Shown here piece after piece: positions 7,291-14,866 of a DNA stretch of 23,469 nt. The notes under the pieces are model-generated. The model was not told the DNA's origin, made no database searches, and saw only the letters and a program-made list of their open reading frames with translations. This DNA comes from JBFWML01 sp050251635 (GTDB taxonomy: Bacteria > Campylobacterota > Campylobacteria > Campylobacterales > SZUA-545): positions 1 through 23,469 of the forward strand of contig JBFWML010000033.1 in NCBI GenBank assembly GCA_050251635.1. The letters run 5' to 3'. The translations under genes were made by a program, and so were the position numbers. How positions within the stretch are numbered: the stretch's first letter is position 1; every line of letters starts with the position of its first letter.

Positions 7291-8037
7291 TTACGCTTTT
7301 TTCTTCATGCTGCCGAAGAGATCGAGCAGCTCGGTGGGGAAGGGGAAGACGATCGTCTTGGCGTTGGTATGGCCGATCGAGGTGAGGGTTTCAAGATAGC
7401 GCAGCTGGATCGAAACCGGCTCTTGGGATAGCAAGGCCGCCGCTTCGGTCAGCTTTTGCGCCGCCTCAAACTCCGCCTGAGCGCCGATGATTTTAGCCCG
7501 CTTTTCCCGCTCCGCTTCGGCCTGACGCGCCATCGCTTTGCGCAGGTCGTCGGGCAGATCGATGCGTTTAAGCTCCACGGCCACCACCTTCACGCCCCAG
7601 CTGTCGGTCTGGGTATCGATCAGCTCTTGAAGCTTGTTGTTGATCTCATCGCGCTTGGAGAGCAGATCGTCCAGCTCGTCCTGACCGCACACGCTGCGCA
7701 GGGTGGTTTGAGAAATCTGGCTGATGGCAAAGTGGTAGTCCTCCACATTCACAATCGCCTTATCCGGCTCGACCACGCGGTAGTACACCACCGCATCCAC
7801 CTGCACCGAGACGTTGTCCTTGGTGATGATGTCCTGGGTGGGCACATCCATGGTGACAATCCGCAAGCTGACGCGCTGCAACGTGTCGATAAAAGGGATG
7901 ACAATAATCAGACCCGGCCCCTTGACCTTAATCAGTCGGCCCAAGCGGAAGATGACGCCCCGTTCGTATTCGGGCAGCACCTTGATGGCGGAGGCGATCA
8001 GGGCGGCTAACAGGCCCAGTAAAACCAAGAAATTCAT
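7291..8037 (-). CDS. Slipin (SPFH/Band 7, stomatin-like) membrane protein
   Basis: This is a membrane-scaffold protein of the stomatin-like slipin group that forms oligomeric microdomains and is a usual partner of NfeD proteases. The 248-aa product has a single N-terminal hydrophobic anchor (residues 2-18). The SPFH domain follows, with hallmarks YERGVIFRLGRL and GPGLIIVIPFID, then VDVPTQ-like MDVPTQDIITKDNVSVQVDAVVYYRV (in part). A charged helical segment (MARQAEAEREKRAKIIGAQAE in part) is the typical coiled region, and the protein ends KKKA. The ATG at 8037 has an AAAGGAG site. The nfeD gene lies 63 bases away but is divergent rather than in one operon, which is less usual. An intrinsic terminator follows its stop. 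Function beyond membrane organisation is not known from sequence. Confidence 0.95.
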   Translation of the reverse strand: MNFLVLLGLLAALIASAIKVLPEYERGVIFRLGRLIKVKGPGLIIVIPFIDTLQRVSLRIVTMDVPTQDIITKDNVSVQVDAVVYYRVVEPDKAIVNVEDYHFAISQISQTTLRSVCGQDELDDLLSKRDEINNKLQELIDTQTDSWGVKVVAVELKRIDLPDDLRKAMARQAEAEREKRAKIIGAQAEFEAAQKLTEAAALLSQEPVSIQLRYLETLTSIGHTNAKTIVFPFPTELLDLFGSMKKKA

Positions 8038-8100
8038 GGCGGCTCCTTTAGGGGTTTTTGAATGGCCCTTATGGTAGCGTATCCCCCTTTGGAGGCCGTC

Positions 8101-9366
8101 ATGAAGAAGTTTTTTTTACTGCTCCTGTTGAGCGCGCCGCTGTGGGCGGTGGTGGTGACGGGCCGCTGGGAGGGGGCGATCACCCCGGCGGCGGGGGATT
8201 ATCTGGAGCGGGTGCTAAAAACCGCCGGAGAAAAACAGGCCAGCGCGGTGGTGCTGGAGCTGGACACCCCCGGCGGGTTGGTCAACGTCACCCGCGAGAT
8301 GGTCACAAAAATGGCGGCGGCGAAAATGCCCGTGGTCGTTTATGTGGGCCCCGACGGTGCGCAGGCGGCCAGCGCCGGGGCGATTTTGACCGTGGCGGCG
8401 GATGTGGCGGCCATGGCCAAGGTGAGCAATATCGGCTCGGCTTCGGTGGTCAGCATGGGTCAGGAGATGGACGAAACCATGCGGGCCAAAGCCATGGAAG
8501 ACATGAAAGCCTTTGTCCGCACGCTGGCCGATCGGCATGAACGCAACAGCACCGCGATCGAAGCGATGGTAAGCGAGGCCAAAAACTTCACCGCCGCCGA
8601 AGCGCTCAGGGCAAACATAATCGATCTCATTGCCGTCGATCGGGCCGACTTGCTTCGGCAGCTGGAGGGCTATTTAGTGCAAAAGCACGAAATAAAACAG
8701 ACCGTCAATGTGGGTGAGCTGATCGAAGTTTCGGTCAGTTTCGCCGAAAAACTTTTAACGCTTTTGGCGGACCCGAGTTTTGTTTATTTACTGCTGATGA
8801 TCGGCTTTTACGGGCTGATTATCGAGTTTTACAACCCCGGCAGTTTTCTGCCCGGTATTTCCGGTTTGGTGGCGATCTCTTTGGCGCTGTATGGCTTGGG
8901 TGCCATGGAGGCCAGCTGGCTGGCGGTGGCGTTGATTGGTATTGGGGTGCTGCTGTTTGCGCTGGAACTGTTTACCCCGACCTTTGGTGTTCTCAGCACC
9001 GCCGGCGCGGCGTCGATTCTGGCCGGATCGCTGCTGCTGTTTGATTCCGATTCCCCCTATGGAGTGTTGCCCTTGGAAACGATTATTTTCACCGTGATTG
9101 CCAGCGCCGTGATTATGGGTTTTATCGCCTATATGGGCCTCAAGGCCCAGCGGCGCAAAATCGCCAGCGGTAAAGAGAGTTTTATCGGCCGGATCGCCGA
9201 GGTTAAAAAGCCCCTAACCCCCAAGGGCAAGGTGATGATCGACGGCGAACTGTGGAACGCGATCAGCGCCGACGGCACGCCGATCGAGGGCGGCGAGGTG
9301 GAGGTGAGCGCCGAAGAGGGGCTGCTTTTGACGGTTAGGCGATCTGAAAAATCCAGTTCGATTTAA
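8101..9366 (+). CDS. nfeD: NfeD family membrane serine protease (ClpP-like domain)
   Basis: This is a membrane protease thought to act on partners such as slipin/stomatin. I chose the ATG at 8101, which has a GGAGG site and gives a signal peptide, MKKFFLLLLLSAPLWA. An upstream in-frame ATG would lack these. The N-terminal ClpP-class domain spans about residues 18-200. Ser91 in QAASAG is the nucleophile. Lys130 in RAKAMEDMKAF aligns by spacing with the catalytic lysine of the archaeal 1510-N protease (Ser-Lys dyad), and the LDTPGG motif is at residues 54-59. Four to five hydrophobic helices follow from about 220 to 360, with FYNPGSFLPGISG. A C-terminal OB-fold-type domain (GRIAEVKKPL to the end) completes the 421 residues. 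It is a full-length two-domain NfeD. Its 3' end overlaps the convergent yaaA gene by 32 bases. Confidence 0.95.
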   Translation: MKKFFLLLLLSAPLWAVVVTGRWEGAITPAAGDYLERVLKTAGEKQASAVVLELDTPGGLVNVTREMVTKMAAAKMPVVVYVGPDGAQAASAGAILTVAADVAAMAKVSNIGSASVVSMGQEMDETMRAKAMEDMKAFVRTLADRHERNSTAIEAMVSEAKNFTAAEALRANIIDLIAVDRADLLRQLEGYLVQKHEIKQTVNVGELIEVSVSFAEKLLTLLADPSFVYLLLMIGFYGLIIEFYNPGSFLPGISGLVAISLALYGLGAMEASWLAVALIGIGVLLFALELFTPTFGVLSTAGAASILAGSLLLFDSDSPYGVLPLETIIFTVIASAVIMGFIAYMGLKAQRRKIASGKESFIGRIAEVKKPLTPKGKVMIDGELWNAISADGTPIEGGEVEVSAEEGLLLTVRRSEKSSSI

Positions 9367-10063
9367 CGCCGCTTTGGCGGATTTCCAGTAGCCGCAGTCC
9401 CGGCAGCGTGAGCTTTTCCAGTTCTGTGCCGCCGCTTTGCGCAATGGCCCGCGCCACGGTGCCGCGCCACGCTTTGGCCCAGTGGCTTAGCGCCTTGCCC
9501 TCCTTAAGAAACGTCATCACCACGTGCGGCACGGCGAGCGGATAGATTTTGTGGTACCACTCGGCGCGCAAATCAACCACCGTTTCCCCCGCCAAAAATT
9601 CATTGAGTCGATCGCCAAAGGCTTCGCGGTAGATTTTTTCCATCGCAAAACCGGGCAGTTTAGCCCCCTGTTTGTATTTGTAGTCGGGAATTAAATCGCC
9701 GCCCTTGATTGGCCCCAGCAGATTGGAGAACAAAATCACGTTTTGATCGCACCAATTTTGCGCCGCGATAGGCAAGGCGGGGTAGTCGAGATAATCAAAG
9801 GCCACGCCGGTGTAGCGAAGCAGCGCCTTCATCCCGGCGGCGTTTGAAACGGGCCGTTCGTAGTGGGCGATCTCGGCGGGTTTGGATAGGCCAAAAAAGG
9901 CCGAATGGGCCGGGATGTCTTTGTTTTGCGCGAAGGCGTCATAGGCGGCGATCGCCGCTTGGCGCTGCGGGGTTTCGCCAAAGAGCAGGTTTTTTGGCTC
10001 AAAAAGCGAAAGCCCCGGCGTATCGGGCCGTTTGGTCTCCGAGGGCGCTAATAAAATCTTCAT
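9335..10063 (-). CDS. yaaA: YaaA family protein (DUF328, peroxide stress/DNA-binding)
   Basis: The YaaA family in E. coli lowers intracellular iron damage during peroxide stress; members bind DNA. The 242-aa length is typical. The N-terminus MKILLAPSETKRP matches the family's LILLSPAKT-like start. Further blocks are LFSNLLGPIKGGDLIPDYK, KLPG, VDLRAEWYHKIYP and the HWAK helix. The ATG overlaps the TIGR02757 stop as ATGA, so it is translated from the same message. It is the last gene of a chain that begins at flgI. The 3' end runs 32 bases into nfeD on the other strand, leaving no room for a separate terminator for either gene. Family is secure; physiological role here is inferred from E. coli. 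Confidence 0.93.
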   Translation of the reverse strand: MKILLAPSETKRPDTPGLSLFEPKNLLFGETPQRQAAIAAYDAFAQNKDIPAHSAFFGLSKPAEIAHYERPVSNAAGMKALLRYTGVAFDYLDYPALPIAAQNWCDQNVILFSNLLGPIKGGDLIPDYKYKQGAKLPGFAMEKIYREAFGDRLNEFLAGETVVDLRAEWYHKIYPLAVPHVVMTFLKEGKALSHWAKAWRGTVARAIAQSGGTELEKLTLPGLRLLEIRQSGVKSNWIFQIA

Positions 10064-10827
10064 TTTTTCTCTCCTTGCCCCAGCCGGTAGAGGGCAAAAT
10101 CGTATTTGAGCGGATCGGCGGGGTCAAACTTTTTCAGTGCGTCGGTCAGCTCGATGGCGGCTTTGAGATCGCTGCTTTTGCGCGCAATCAGCCCCAGTTC
10201 GCGCCCCAGCCGGAAGGTGTGGGTATCCAGCGGCATCAGCAGATCGGCAGGGGTGACGGCTTGCCAGCGGCCCAGATCGGGCGCTTCGCGGCGCACCATC
10301 CAGCGCAAGAACATCAGCCACCGCTTAAGCGCCGATACGCCGCCAAGGGCGCGGCAATCAAAGGGCTGCCCGATCAAAAATCCGATACCGCCGCTTTGCG
10401 TGCCGACCGCTTCGCGCACCGTGCCGATCAGTGCCGAAAGGGCGCATAAAAAACCTTCGTTCTGATAGGTTGCTTCAAAGAGGGTTCGCAGCTGAACGCC
10501 CGATCGGCGAAGCCTTGCAAGCCCCGCAAAAAGCGCTGCCACGTCGGAAGGGGTTTGAAAACGGTAACGGTGATTGTTTAAAGCCGCCGCAATCGTCTGT
10601 TCATCGGCATCCAGGAGCGAAAAATCAAGGCTTTTTAAAAACCCCACAATCGCCTTGACGTTGCCGTAGGCAAAAAGCGCGCACACGAGCGCCGCGTCAT
10701 CGGGGAGTTCGCGGGCGACGAGCAGCGGATCGGGATTGGCCTCGCACAGCGCGTCGGGCAGCAAGCAAGCGGCGTGGGCGTCGTTTAAAAGCCGCGCCAG
10801 CTCCGCTTTACGCGCGGGCTGCTTCAC
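10060..10827 (-). CDS. TIGR02757/DUF2400 family protein
   Basis: This 255-aa protein belongs to a conserved, uncharacterised family. The best cues are the end PADPLKYDFALYRLGQG and the central LRWMVRREAPDLGRW and LDTHTFRLGRELGL motifs. The latter resemble the helix-hairpin-helix DNA glycosylase (HhH-GPD) fold, with Asp202 of the PLDTH stretch at a plausible catalytic-loop position. A DNA-repair or nucleic-acid role is therefore possible but unproven. The gene starts within the last 20 bases of the ABC permease gene and ends in a four-base ATGA overlap with yaaA. Both overlaps indicate a single message. Confidence 0.88.
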   Translation of the reverse strand: MKQPARKAELARLLNDAHAACLLPDALCEANPDPLLVARELPDDAALVCALFAYGNVKAIVGFLKSLDFSLLDADEQTIAAALNNHRYRFQTPSDVAALFAGLARLRRSGVQLRTLFEATYQNEGFLCALSALIGTVREAVGTQSGGIGFLIGQPFDCRALGGVSALKRWLMFLRWMVRREAPDLGRWQAVTPADLLMPLDTHTFRLGRELGLIARKSSDLKAAIELTDALKKFDPADPLKYDFALYRLGQGEKK

Positions 10828-11611
10828 GCTGGTTAAAGAGCGCCTGCAGCGCGTCGGAGAGTTGAATCAACAAAAAGGTGACGGCAAAGATAAACAGGCC
10901 CGGAAAAAAGCTCACCCACCACGCCACGTCAATGACCGCCTTGCCCTCGGCCAATAGGCTGCCCCAGCTCATGGCGGGCGGCGTAATGCCCAATCCCAGA
11001 AAACTCAGCGCGCTTTCGGCCAGAATGGCCCCCGAAACGCCGAAGGTGAAGCTGATCAAAAAAATGGGCGCCAGTAGCGGCGCGTAGTATTTGAAAACAA
11101 TCTTCCACAGCGGCGCGCGGGCGATTTTGAGAATTTTGATAAAGGGCTTCGAGCCGATGGCAAAGGCTTCGCTGCGAATCAGCCGCGCCGTGCCCATCCA
11201 GCCGGTAACGGAGATAACCGCAATCAGCATCCAGACCGAAGCATCCACATAGCTCACCAGCGTCAGCAGCAGAAAAAAGGTGGGAAAGGTCAAAAACAGA
11301 TCGATCGCCACCACCACCGCCCTATCGACCGCGCCCCGGAAAAATCCGGCGGTAATGCCCACCATCAGGCCGATCAGACTGCCGATCGCCGCGCTGAACA
11401 CGCCGATAATCAACGAGTTTTTACCCCCCTCGATCACGCGGGCGAGCAGATCGCGGCCCAGCCGATCGGTGCCGAGCGGATGGGCGAACGAGGGCGCGTC
11501 CAAGATGGCGTGGCGATCGAGCGTGTGGGGATTGGCGTCGATCAAAAAACCGCCCGCGAAAACGGTCAGAACCAGAAGCGCCAAAGCGCCCAGCACGGTG
11601 CGAAGGGCCAT
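10808..11611 (-). CDS. ABC transporter permease, DppC/OppC/YejE-type (orphan in window)
   Basis: This is an inner-membrane permease of the peptide/nickel-type importers. Visible cues are PHPLGTDRLGRDLL-like HPLGTDRLGRDLLARVIEG near residues 44-62, the loop TGWMGTARLIRSEA, and the ILAESALSFLGLGITPP signature near residues 206-222. About six hydrophobic helices are present. The length (267 aa) is slightly short for DppC because the cytoplasmic N-terminus is brief. Its ATG overlaps the flgK stop (TAATG), so it is translationally coupled to a flagellar gene. No ATPase, second permease or binding protein is present nearby, so the rest of the transporter must be elsewhere, or this subunit is a relic. 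Substrate unknown. Confidence 0.93.
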   Translation of the reverse strand: MALRTVLGALALLVLTVFAGGFLIDANPHTLDRHAILDAPSFAHPLGTDRLGRDLLARVIEGGKNSLIIGVFSAAIGSLIGLMVGITAGFFRGAVDRAVVVAIDLFLTFPTFFLLLTLVSYVDASVWMLIAVISVTGWMGTARLIRSEAFAIGSKPFIKILKIARAPLWKIVFKYYAPLLAPIFLISFTFGVSGAILAESALSFLGLGITPPAMSWGSLLAEGKAVIDVAWWVSFFPGLFIFAVTFLLIQLSDALQALFNQREAARA

Positions 11612-13812
11612 TACTGCTTAATGCCCAGCAGGGTGTCGAGCATGATCTGGATGGTGCTAATGAGCCTTGCGTTGGCGGCGTAGCCCGATTGAAAGCGGAT
11701 CAGATTGGTCATCTCTTCGTCGATATTGACCTGACTGATGGAGTTTTGCTGCGTCTGCACCGTCTCATGCAGGGCGCGGGCGGTGGCGAGCGCCATCTGG
11801 GTGCTTGCGGTGTCTTCCGCGACGGTTCCGGCCACATATTTGTAGCGGCCCATGAGCGTGTCGGTGTGGACGGTACCGTTTTGGTTGAAGAAACTGACCT
11901 GATTGTACTGAAGCTGCTGCATGGCGTTGGCGATGTTGTTGTTGCCCACCACGGGAACGTCGTAGGCGTTTATCAGCGTGGCGTCGTTGCGGAAGGATTC
12001 AAACAGATCGATATCCCGTGCGCCGCTGCCCTGCAGGAACTTGTGCAGTCCGACCGCGCCGGCGAATCCGGTGCCGTTGTCGGTGATATTAAAAAACAGC
12101 CCGGCGTTTTTATCCCGCGTGTCGATCTGGAAGCGGTTGCCGCTGAAGCTGGCCGTCAAAAGGTTGTCCACGTCGTTGATCATGTCGTTGTCGAGGTTGT
12201 CATCGACGTAGGGCATATTGATCTGCGCGGCAATGCCCGCCAGCGTGGAGTAGAGCGGATCGTTTGAATCCTTGTCGATCACAATCTCCCGTTCCGCCTT
12301 AAGTGTGCCGTTGGTGTCGTAAACCCCCACCTTGAAACTTCCGTTTGTAATTTCAAAGGGAATATCCACCGCATCCACAACCGAAAGCCGTTTGTATCCG
12401 GTCATATCCAGCGCGCTGCGCACCAGCGAGTGATCGTCGGCAATCAACACGGTGCCCAGTTTGGTTCCCGTGCCCCGGCCCCCGGTTCTCAGACTAAAGG
12501 CGCCGCCTTCAACGGTCGCTTCGCCGTCGAGATTGCGGGCGGCCATCTCCGCGTTGATGGCGTCGGCAACGCCTTGGAGCGTCATGGTTTTGGGGTCGAT
12601 CTGCACGCTGATATCGGGCATCAGCCGCGTGCCGTCGAGGGCGTAGGTGGCAATGGTCATTTTGCCCGCCTGCACTTCGTTTCTGAGCAGATCGCCCAGC
12701 TCGGAGATGTAGGTGCCCTTCGACTGGCGGGCGGTCAGACCCACGGTGTCGCCGATAATGTCCGACTTCATGCTGTCGGTCGCGCTGCCGGCATAGATGT
12801 CGTTGACCGACTGGATAATTCCGCGGCTAAAGACATCGAGCATATCTTTAAACTTCTGCAGCGTGCCGTCGGCGGGTTCGCCGGTGTCGGGGTTGAAGCT
12901 GCGGCCCCGCAGGTCCAAAATGGAGCCGATTTTGCCGCCGGTAATCTGAACGCTGATGTTGGTCAGGGTGAGATCGCGGTGCTGGAAAAAGATCGCCTTT
13001 TGCGCCCCTGAGGCGTTTTCGGCGGCCAGCGCGGTGATGGGGTGGTAGCTGCCGTTATCCACAATGGCGTAGCCGCCGAGCAGAATCGAATAGCTCTCTT
13101 CAAAATCCGCCACGTTGGGATCGGTTTCGGTCATGGTTTTCAGACCGCTTTTGATGACCTGCGCGCCGGTGAGTTTTTGCAGTTGCAGTTCGAGGTTGTC
13201 GCGTTCGTCGCGCAGCTTGTTGGCGTGATCGTACTTGGTGGCCTCGACCAGCTTGATCTCTTTGCTGATGTCGGCAATCCGTTTGGCCAGACGGTTGACT
13301 TCATCGACGGCGCTGGTTAACAACCCGTCGATCATGTTTTGCATATCGGTCAGCTTGGTGCGCACATCCTGAATGCCGCGTCCGAGGTTTTTGGCCGATT
13401 CGGCCAGCACGATCTTTTGGGAGTCCTCCGAAGGGTTGGCCGAGAGCTTTTGCCAGGAGTCAAAAAAGTCGATCAAGTCGCGCTGGATGCCCACTTCGTT
13501 GACGTCGGGGAAGTATTTGGAGACCTCCACCAGAATCTTCTCGGCAAACTCCTGATACTCAAGACCCGTCGAAGCGCTGCGAAAGCGGCTGTAAACAAAC
13601 TCGTCGTGGATACGGATAACCTGATCGGCCTGCGCGCCGGTGCCCACGTCGCCCGGGTGCAGCGGCAGGGAGAAGCGGGCGCTGATATCGACGCGCTGAC
13701 GGGTATATTTGGGGTTTTCGGCGTTGGCGATGTTGTTACCGATAATATCGGTGGCCAACTGGGAAACCTGCAACCCCGAGTAGCCCGTGTAGAGCGTGGA
13801 CATCAGCGACAT
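11611..13812 (-). CDS. flgK: Flagellar hook-associated protein 1 (hook-filament junction)
   Basis: FlgK is secreted and forms the first junction ring between hook and filament. The 733-aa product has the N-terminal rod/hook motif (LYTGYSGLQVSQLATDIIG and NNIANAENPKYTRQR) and the classic C-terminus with VNIDEEMTNLIRFQSGYAAN and an ISTIQIMLDTLLGI end. The middle is a long variable domain, large compared with enteric FlgK (about 550 aa) but usual for Campylobacterota. The ATG at 13812 follows an AAAGGG site two bases after the flgN stop; a second in-frame ATG lies three codons in and cannot be excluded. The likely chaperone gene is immediately upstream, and the ABC permease start overlaps the stop. 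Confidence 0.98.
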   Translation of the reverse strand: MSLMSTLYTGYSGLQVSQLATDIIGNNIANAENPKYTRQRVDISARFSLPLHPGDVGTGAQADQVIRIHDEFVYSRFRSASTGLEYQEFAEKILVEVSKYFPDVNEVGIQRDLIDFFDSWQKLSANPSEDSQKIVLAESAKNLGRGIQDVRTKLTDMQNMIDGLLTSAVDEVNRLAKRIADISKEIKLVEATKYDHANKLRDERDNLELQLQKLTGAQVIKSGLKTMTETDPNVADFEESYSILLGGYAIVDNGSYHPITALAAENASGAQKAIFFQHRDLTLTNISVQITGGKIGSILDLRGRSFNPDTGEPADGTLQKFKDMLDVFSRGIIQSVNDIYAGSATDSMKSDIIGDTVGLTARQSKGTYISELGDLLRNEVQAGKMTIATYALDGTRLMPDISVQIDPKTMTLQGVADAINAEMAARNLDGEATVEGGAFSLRTGGRGTGTKLGTVLIADDHSLVRSALDMTGYKRLSVVDAVDIPFEITNGSFKVGVYDTNGTLKAEREIVIDKDSNDPLYSTLAGIAAQINMPYVDDNLDNDMINDVDNLLTASFSGNRFQIDTRDKNAGLFFNITDNGTGFAGAVGLHKFLQGSGARDIDLFESFRNDATLINAYDVPVVGNNNIANAMQQLQYNQVSFFNQNGTVHTDTLMGRYKYVAGTVAEDTASTQMALATARALHETVQTQQNSISQVNIDEEMTNLIRFQSGYAANARLISTIQIMLDTLLGIKQ

Positions 13813-13813
13813 A

Positions 13814-14248
13814 TCAACCCTTTATTTGCAAAAAGTTGGGCGTGCTGGAGCGGGCCCGCTCGCTGCCGTAACCCACGTTGTCGCCGGGCAGAATGGCATT
13901 GAGCAGGGAGTTGTAGAACTCGCTGACGGTAAGCACCATCACCGCAAAGCGTTTGTTCTCCTCTTTGAGCCGCTCCAGAGACGATCGCAGATGTGCAAGC
14001 AGTTCGTGTTCCTCATCGCTGAGCAGATCGCCCAGCTCCCTTTCGGGGTTCTCGTCGATCGCCCGTGCGATCGAGGCGTCAAGCAGCGCCTTTTGCTTTT
14101 CGAAGGCGGAGACCAAGTCCTCTTTGAGTTTGGATCGATCAAGCAGCGCCTTGTGGCGGGCGGCTTTAATATCGACCAAGTCCCGTTGGGTGGTGGCGAT
14201 AAGTTCGTCTAGGGTGGTGATGGCGTTTTTGAGGTGGTGCTGAATCAT
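13814..14248 (-). CDS. flgN: FlgN-like flagellar export chaperone
   Basis: This 144-aa protein is predicted to be almost wholly helical, with long charged coiled-coil stretches. The first spans residues 1-60, with TLDELIATTQRDLVDIKAAR and KLKEDLVSAFEKQKALLD. A second spans about 75-120 (LLAHLRSSLERLKEENKRF). A less charged tail follows. Size, fold type and position directly between flgM and flgK match FlgN, the chaperone for FlgK/FlgL. The same position in C. jejuni is held by a FlgN-like gene. The ATG at 14248 has an AAAAGGAG site, which lies in a small hairpin. Sequence similarity in this family is weak, so context carries much of the call. Confidence 0.82.
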   Translation of the reverse strand: MIQHHLKNAITTLDELIATTQRDLVDIKAARHKALLDRSKLKEDLVSAFEKQKALLDASIARAIDENPERELGDLLSDEEHELLAHLRSSLERLKEENKRFAVMVLTVSEFYNSLLNAILPGDNVGYGSERARSSTPNFLQIKG

Positions 14249-14251
14249 AAT

Positions 14252-14270
14252 CGCTCCTTTTGGCGGAGCG
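14252..14270 (-). promoter_or_regulatory. Hairpin holding the flgN ribosome site
   Basis: On the minus strand CGCTCC, loop GCCAAAA, GGAGCG forms a 6-bp stem whose 3' arm contains the AGGAG of the flgN ribosome site, four bases before the ATG triplet's upstream spacer ends. It could lower or gate flgN translation relative to flgM. Confidence 0.45.
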
Positions 14271-14285
14271 GGAGGAAGAAGCGGG

Positions 14286-14311
14286 GCAGAGGCTTACAAA
14301 AGCGCCTCTGC
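14286..14311. repeat. Perfect 8-bp inverted repeat at the end of flgM
   Basis: GCAGAGGC (14286-14293) and GCCTCTGC (14304-14311) flank a 10-base loop that contains the flgM stop codon. On the transcribed (minus) strand it would be an RNA hairpin between flgM and flgN without a U-run. A processing or stability element is more likely than a terminator. Confidence 0.5.
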
Positions 14312-14497
14312 AACTTTTTCGGCGGTTTTTTTCAAATCGACTTTGTATTCGCCCGATTCGATCTGCCGCTTGAGTTCTTCAACCCGGCTCTCTTGAGGCT
14401 TGGCCGTTTCGGCTGCCTTGTTGTTTGTGGCCCGCTGGGCACCGCTGTTCATTCCGGCGACCGTGCTAATCGCATTGCCGTTGATTTGGCTGACCAT
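14294..14497 (-). CDS. flgM: Anti-sigma28 factor
   Basis: FlgM binds and holds sigma28 (FliA) until the hook is complete and FlgM is exported. I chose the ATG at 14497, preceded by AAAGGA at 7 bases. A TTG six codons upstream lies across that ribosome site and is unlikely. The 67-aa product starts MVSQINGNAIST, close to the campylobacterial FlgM N-terminus. It ends with the sigma-binding helices SRVEELKRQIESGEYKV and DLKKTAEKVAEALL, the best-conserved part of the family. The N-terminal half is disordered-looking (Asn, Ala, Lys), as expected for a secreted unfolded protein. It has its own possible promoter in the 75-base gap after flgJ. Confidence 0.95.
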   Translation of the reverse strand: MVSQINGNAISTVAGMNSGAQRATNNKAAETAKPQESRVEELKRQIESGEYKVDLKKTAEKVAEALL

Positions 14498-14550
14498 GCT
14501 GTTATCCTTTATCAAGTCGCTCCGTCCTTGCGGGGAGCTTTCTGCTAACG

Positions 14551-14575
14551 ATATCGACCGCGCTCATTTTTTTTA
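14551..14575 (-). promoter_or_regulatory. Possible sigma28 promoter for flgM
   Basis: On the minus strand GTCGATAT (-10; CGATAT at 14556-14551) lies in the flgJ-flgM gap. A TAAA (14575-14572) at the end of flgJ is 15 bases from CGATAT, i.e. two bases closer than in the flaG promoter in this window. The -10 fits the campylobacterial CGATWT form, but the spacing is off. It would give FlgM autogenous control by sigma28. Confidence 0.45.
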
Positions 14576-14857
14576 AAGCCGATCTTCGAGAAATTTGAAT
14601 AATAACTCACTGTAACCAAAACCGCCGGCAAGCGTACGGCCCATCTCTTCGTGATACATCGAGCGGTAAATCTGACTGCCCGCGCTTTTGCCAAAGAGCG
14701 CATTCTCTTCGGGCATCGAAATATCGAGCATCTGCTTGATGACGATCGCTTCGAAGTTGTCGGTCTGCGCCTTGAGCGCCGCCTTGTCGTTGGCGGGCCG
14801 CAGCGAGACTTCCCCCAAAATGGCGTTTTGGGGCATCAGGCTTTGAAAGGTCTGCAT
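14573..14857 (-). CDS. flgJ: FlgJ-type rod assembly protein (rod-binding domain only)
   Basis: This 94-aa periplasmic protein corresponds to the N-terminal rod-binding domain of FlgJ. The family block NFEAIVIKQMLDISMPEENALFG is at residues about 34-56, followed by SAGSQIYRSMYHEEMGRTLA and GFGYSELLFKFLEDRL. The C-terminal muramidase domain of enteric FlgJ is absent, as in other Campylobacterota, where a separate enzyme opens the wall. It starts 10 bases after the flgI stop with an AAGGAG site, so P-ring and rod proteins are made from one message. Confidence 0.93.
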   Translation of the reverse strand: MQTFQSLMPQNAILGEVSLRPANDKAALKAQTDNFEAIVIKQMLDISMPEENALFGKSAGSQIYRSMYHEEMGRTLAGGFGYSELLFKFLEDRL

Positions 14858-14866
14858 ACCGTCTCC

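Noticed and set aside
12430..13011. Plus-strand frame opposite flgK, with neighbours at 11689 and 13339
   Set aside because: These are Gly/Val/His-rich mirror translations typical of antisense frames of a GC-rich gene.
14286..14319. Plus-strand intrinsic terminator (stem followed by CTTTTT)
   Set aside because: The stem and T-run look right on the plus strand, but no plus-strand gene lies upstream. On the gene-bearing strand there is no U-run.
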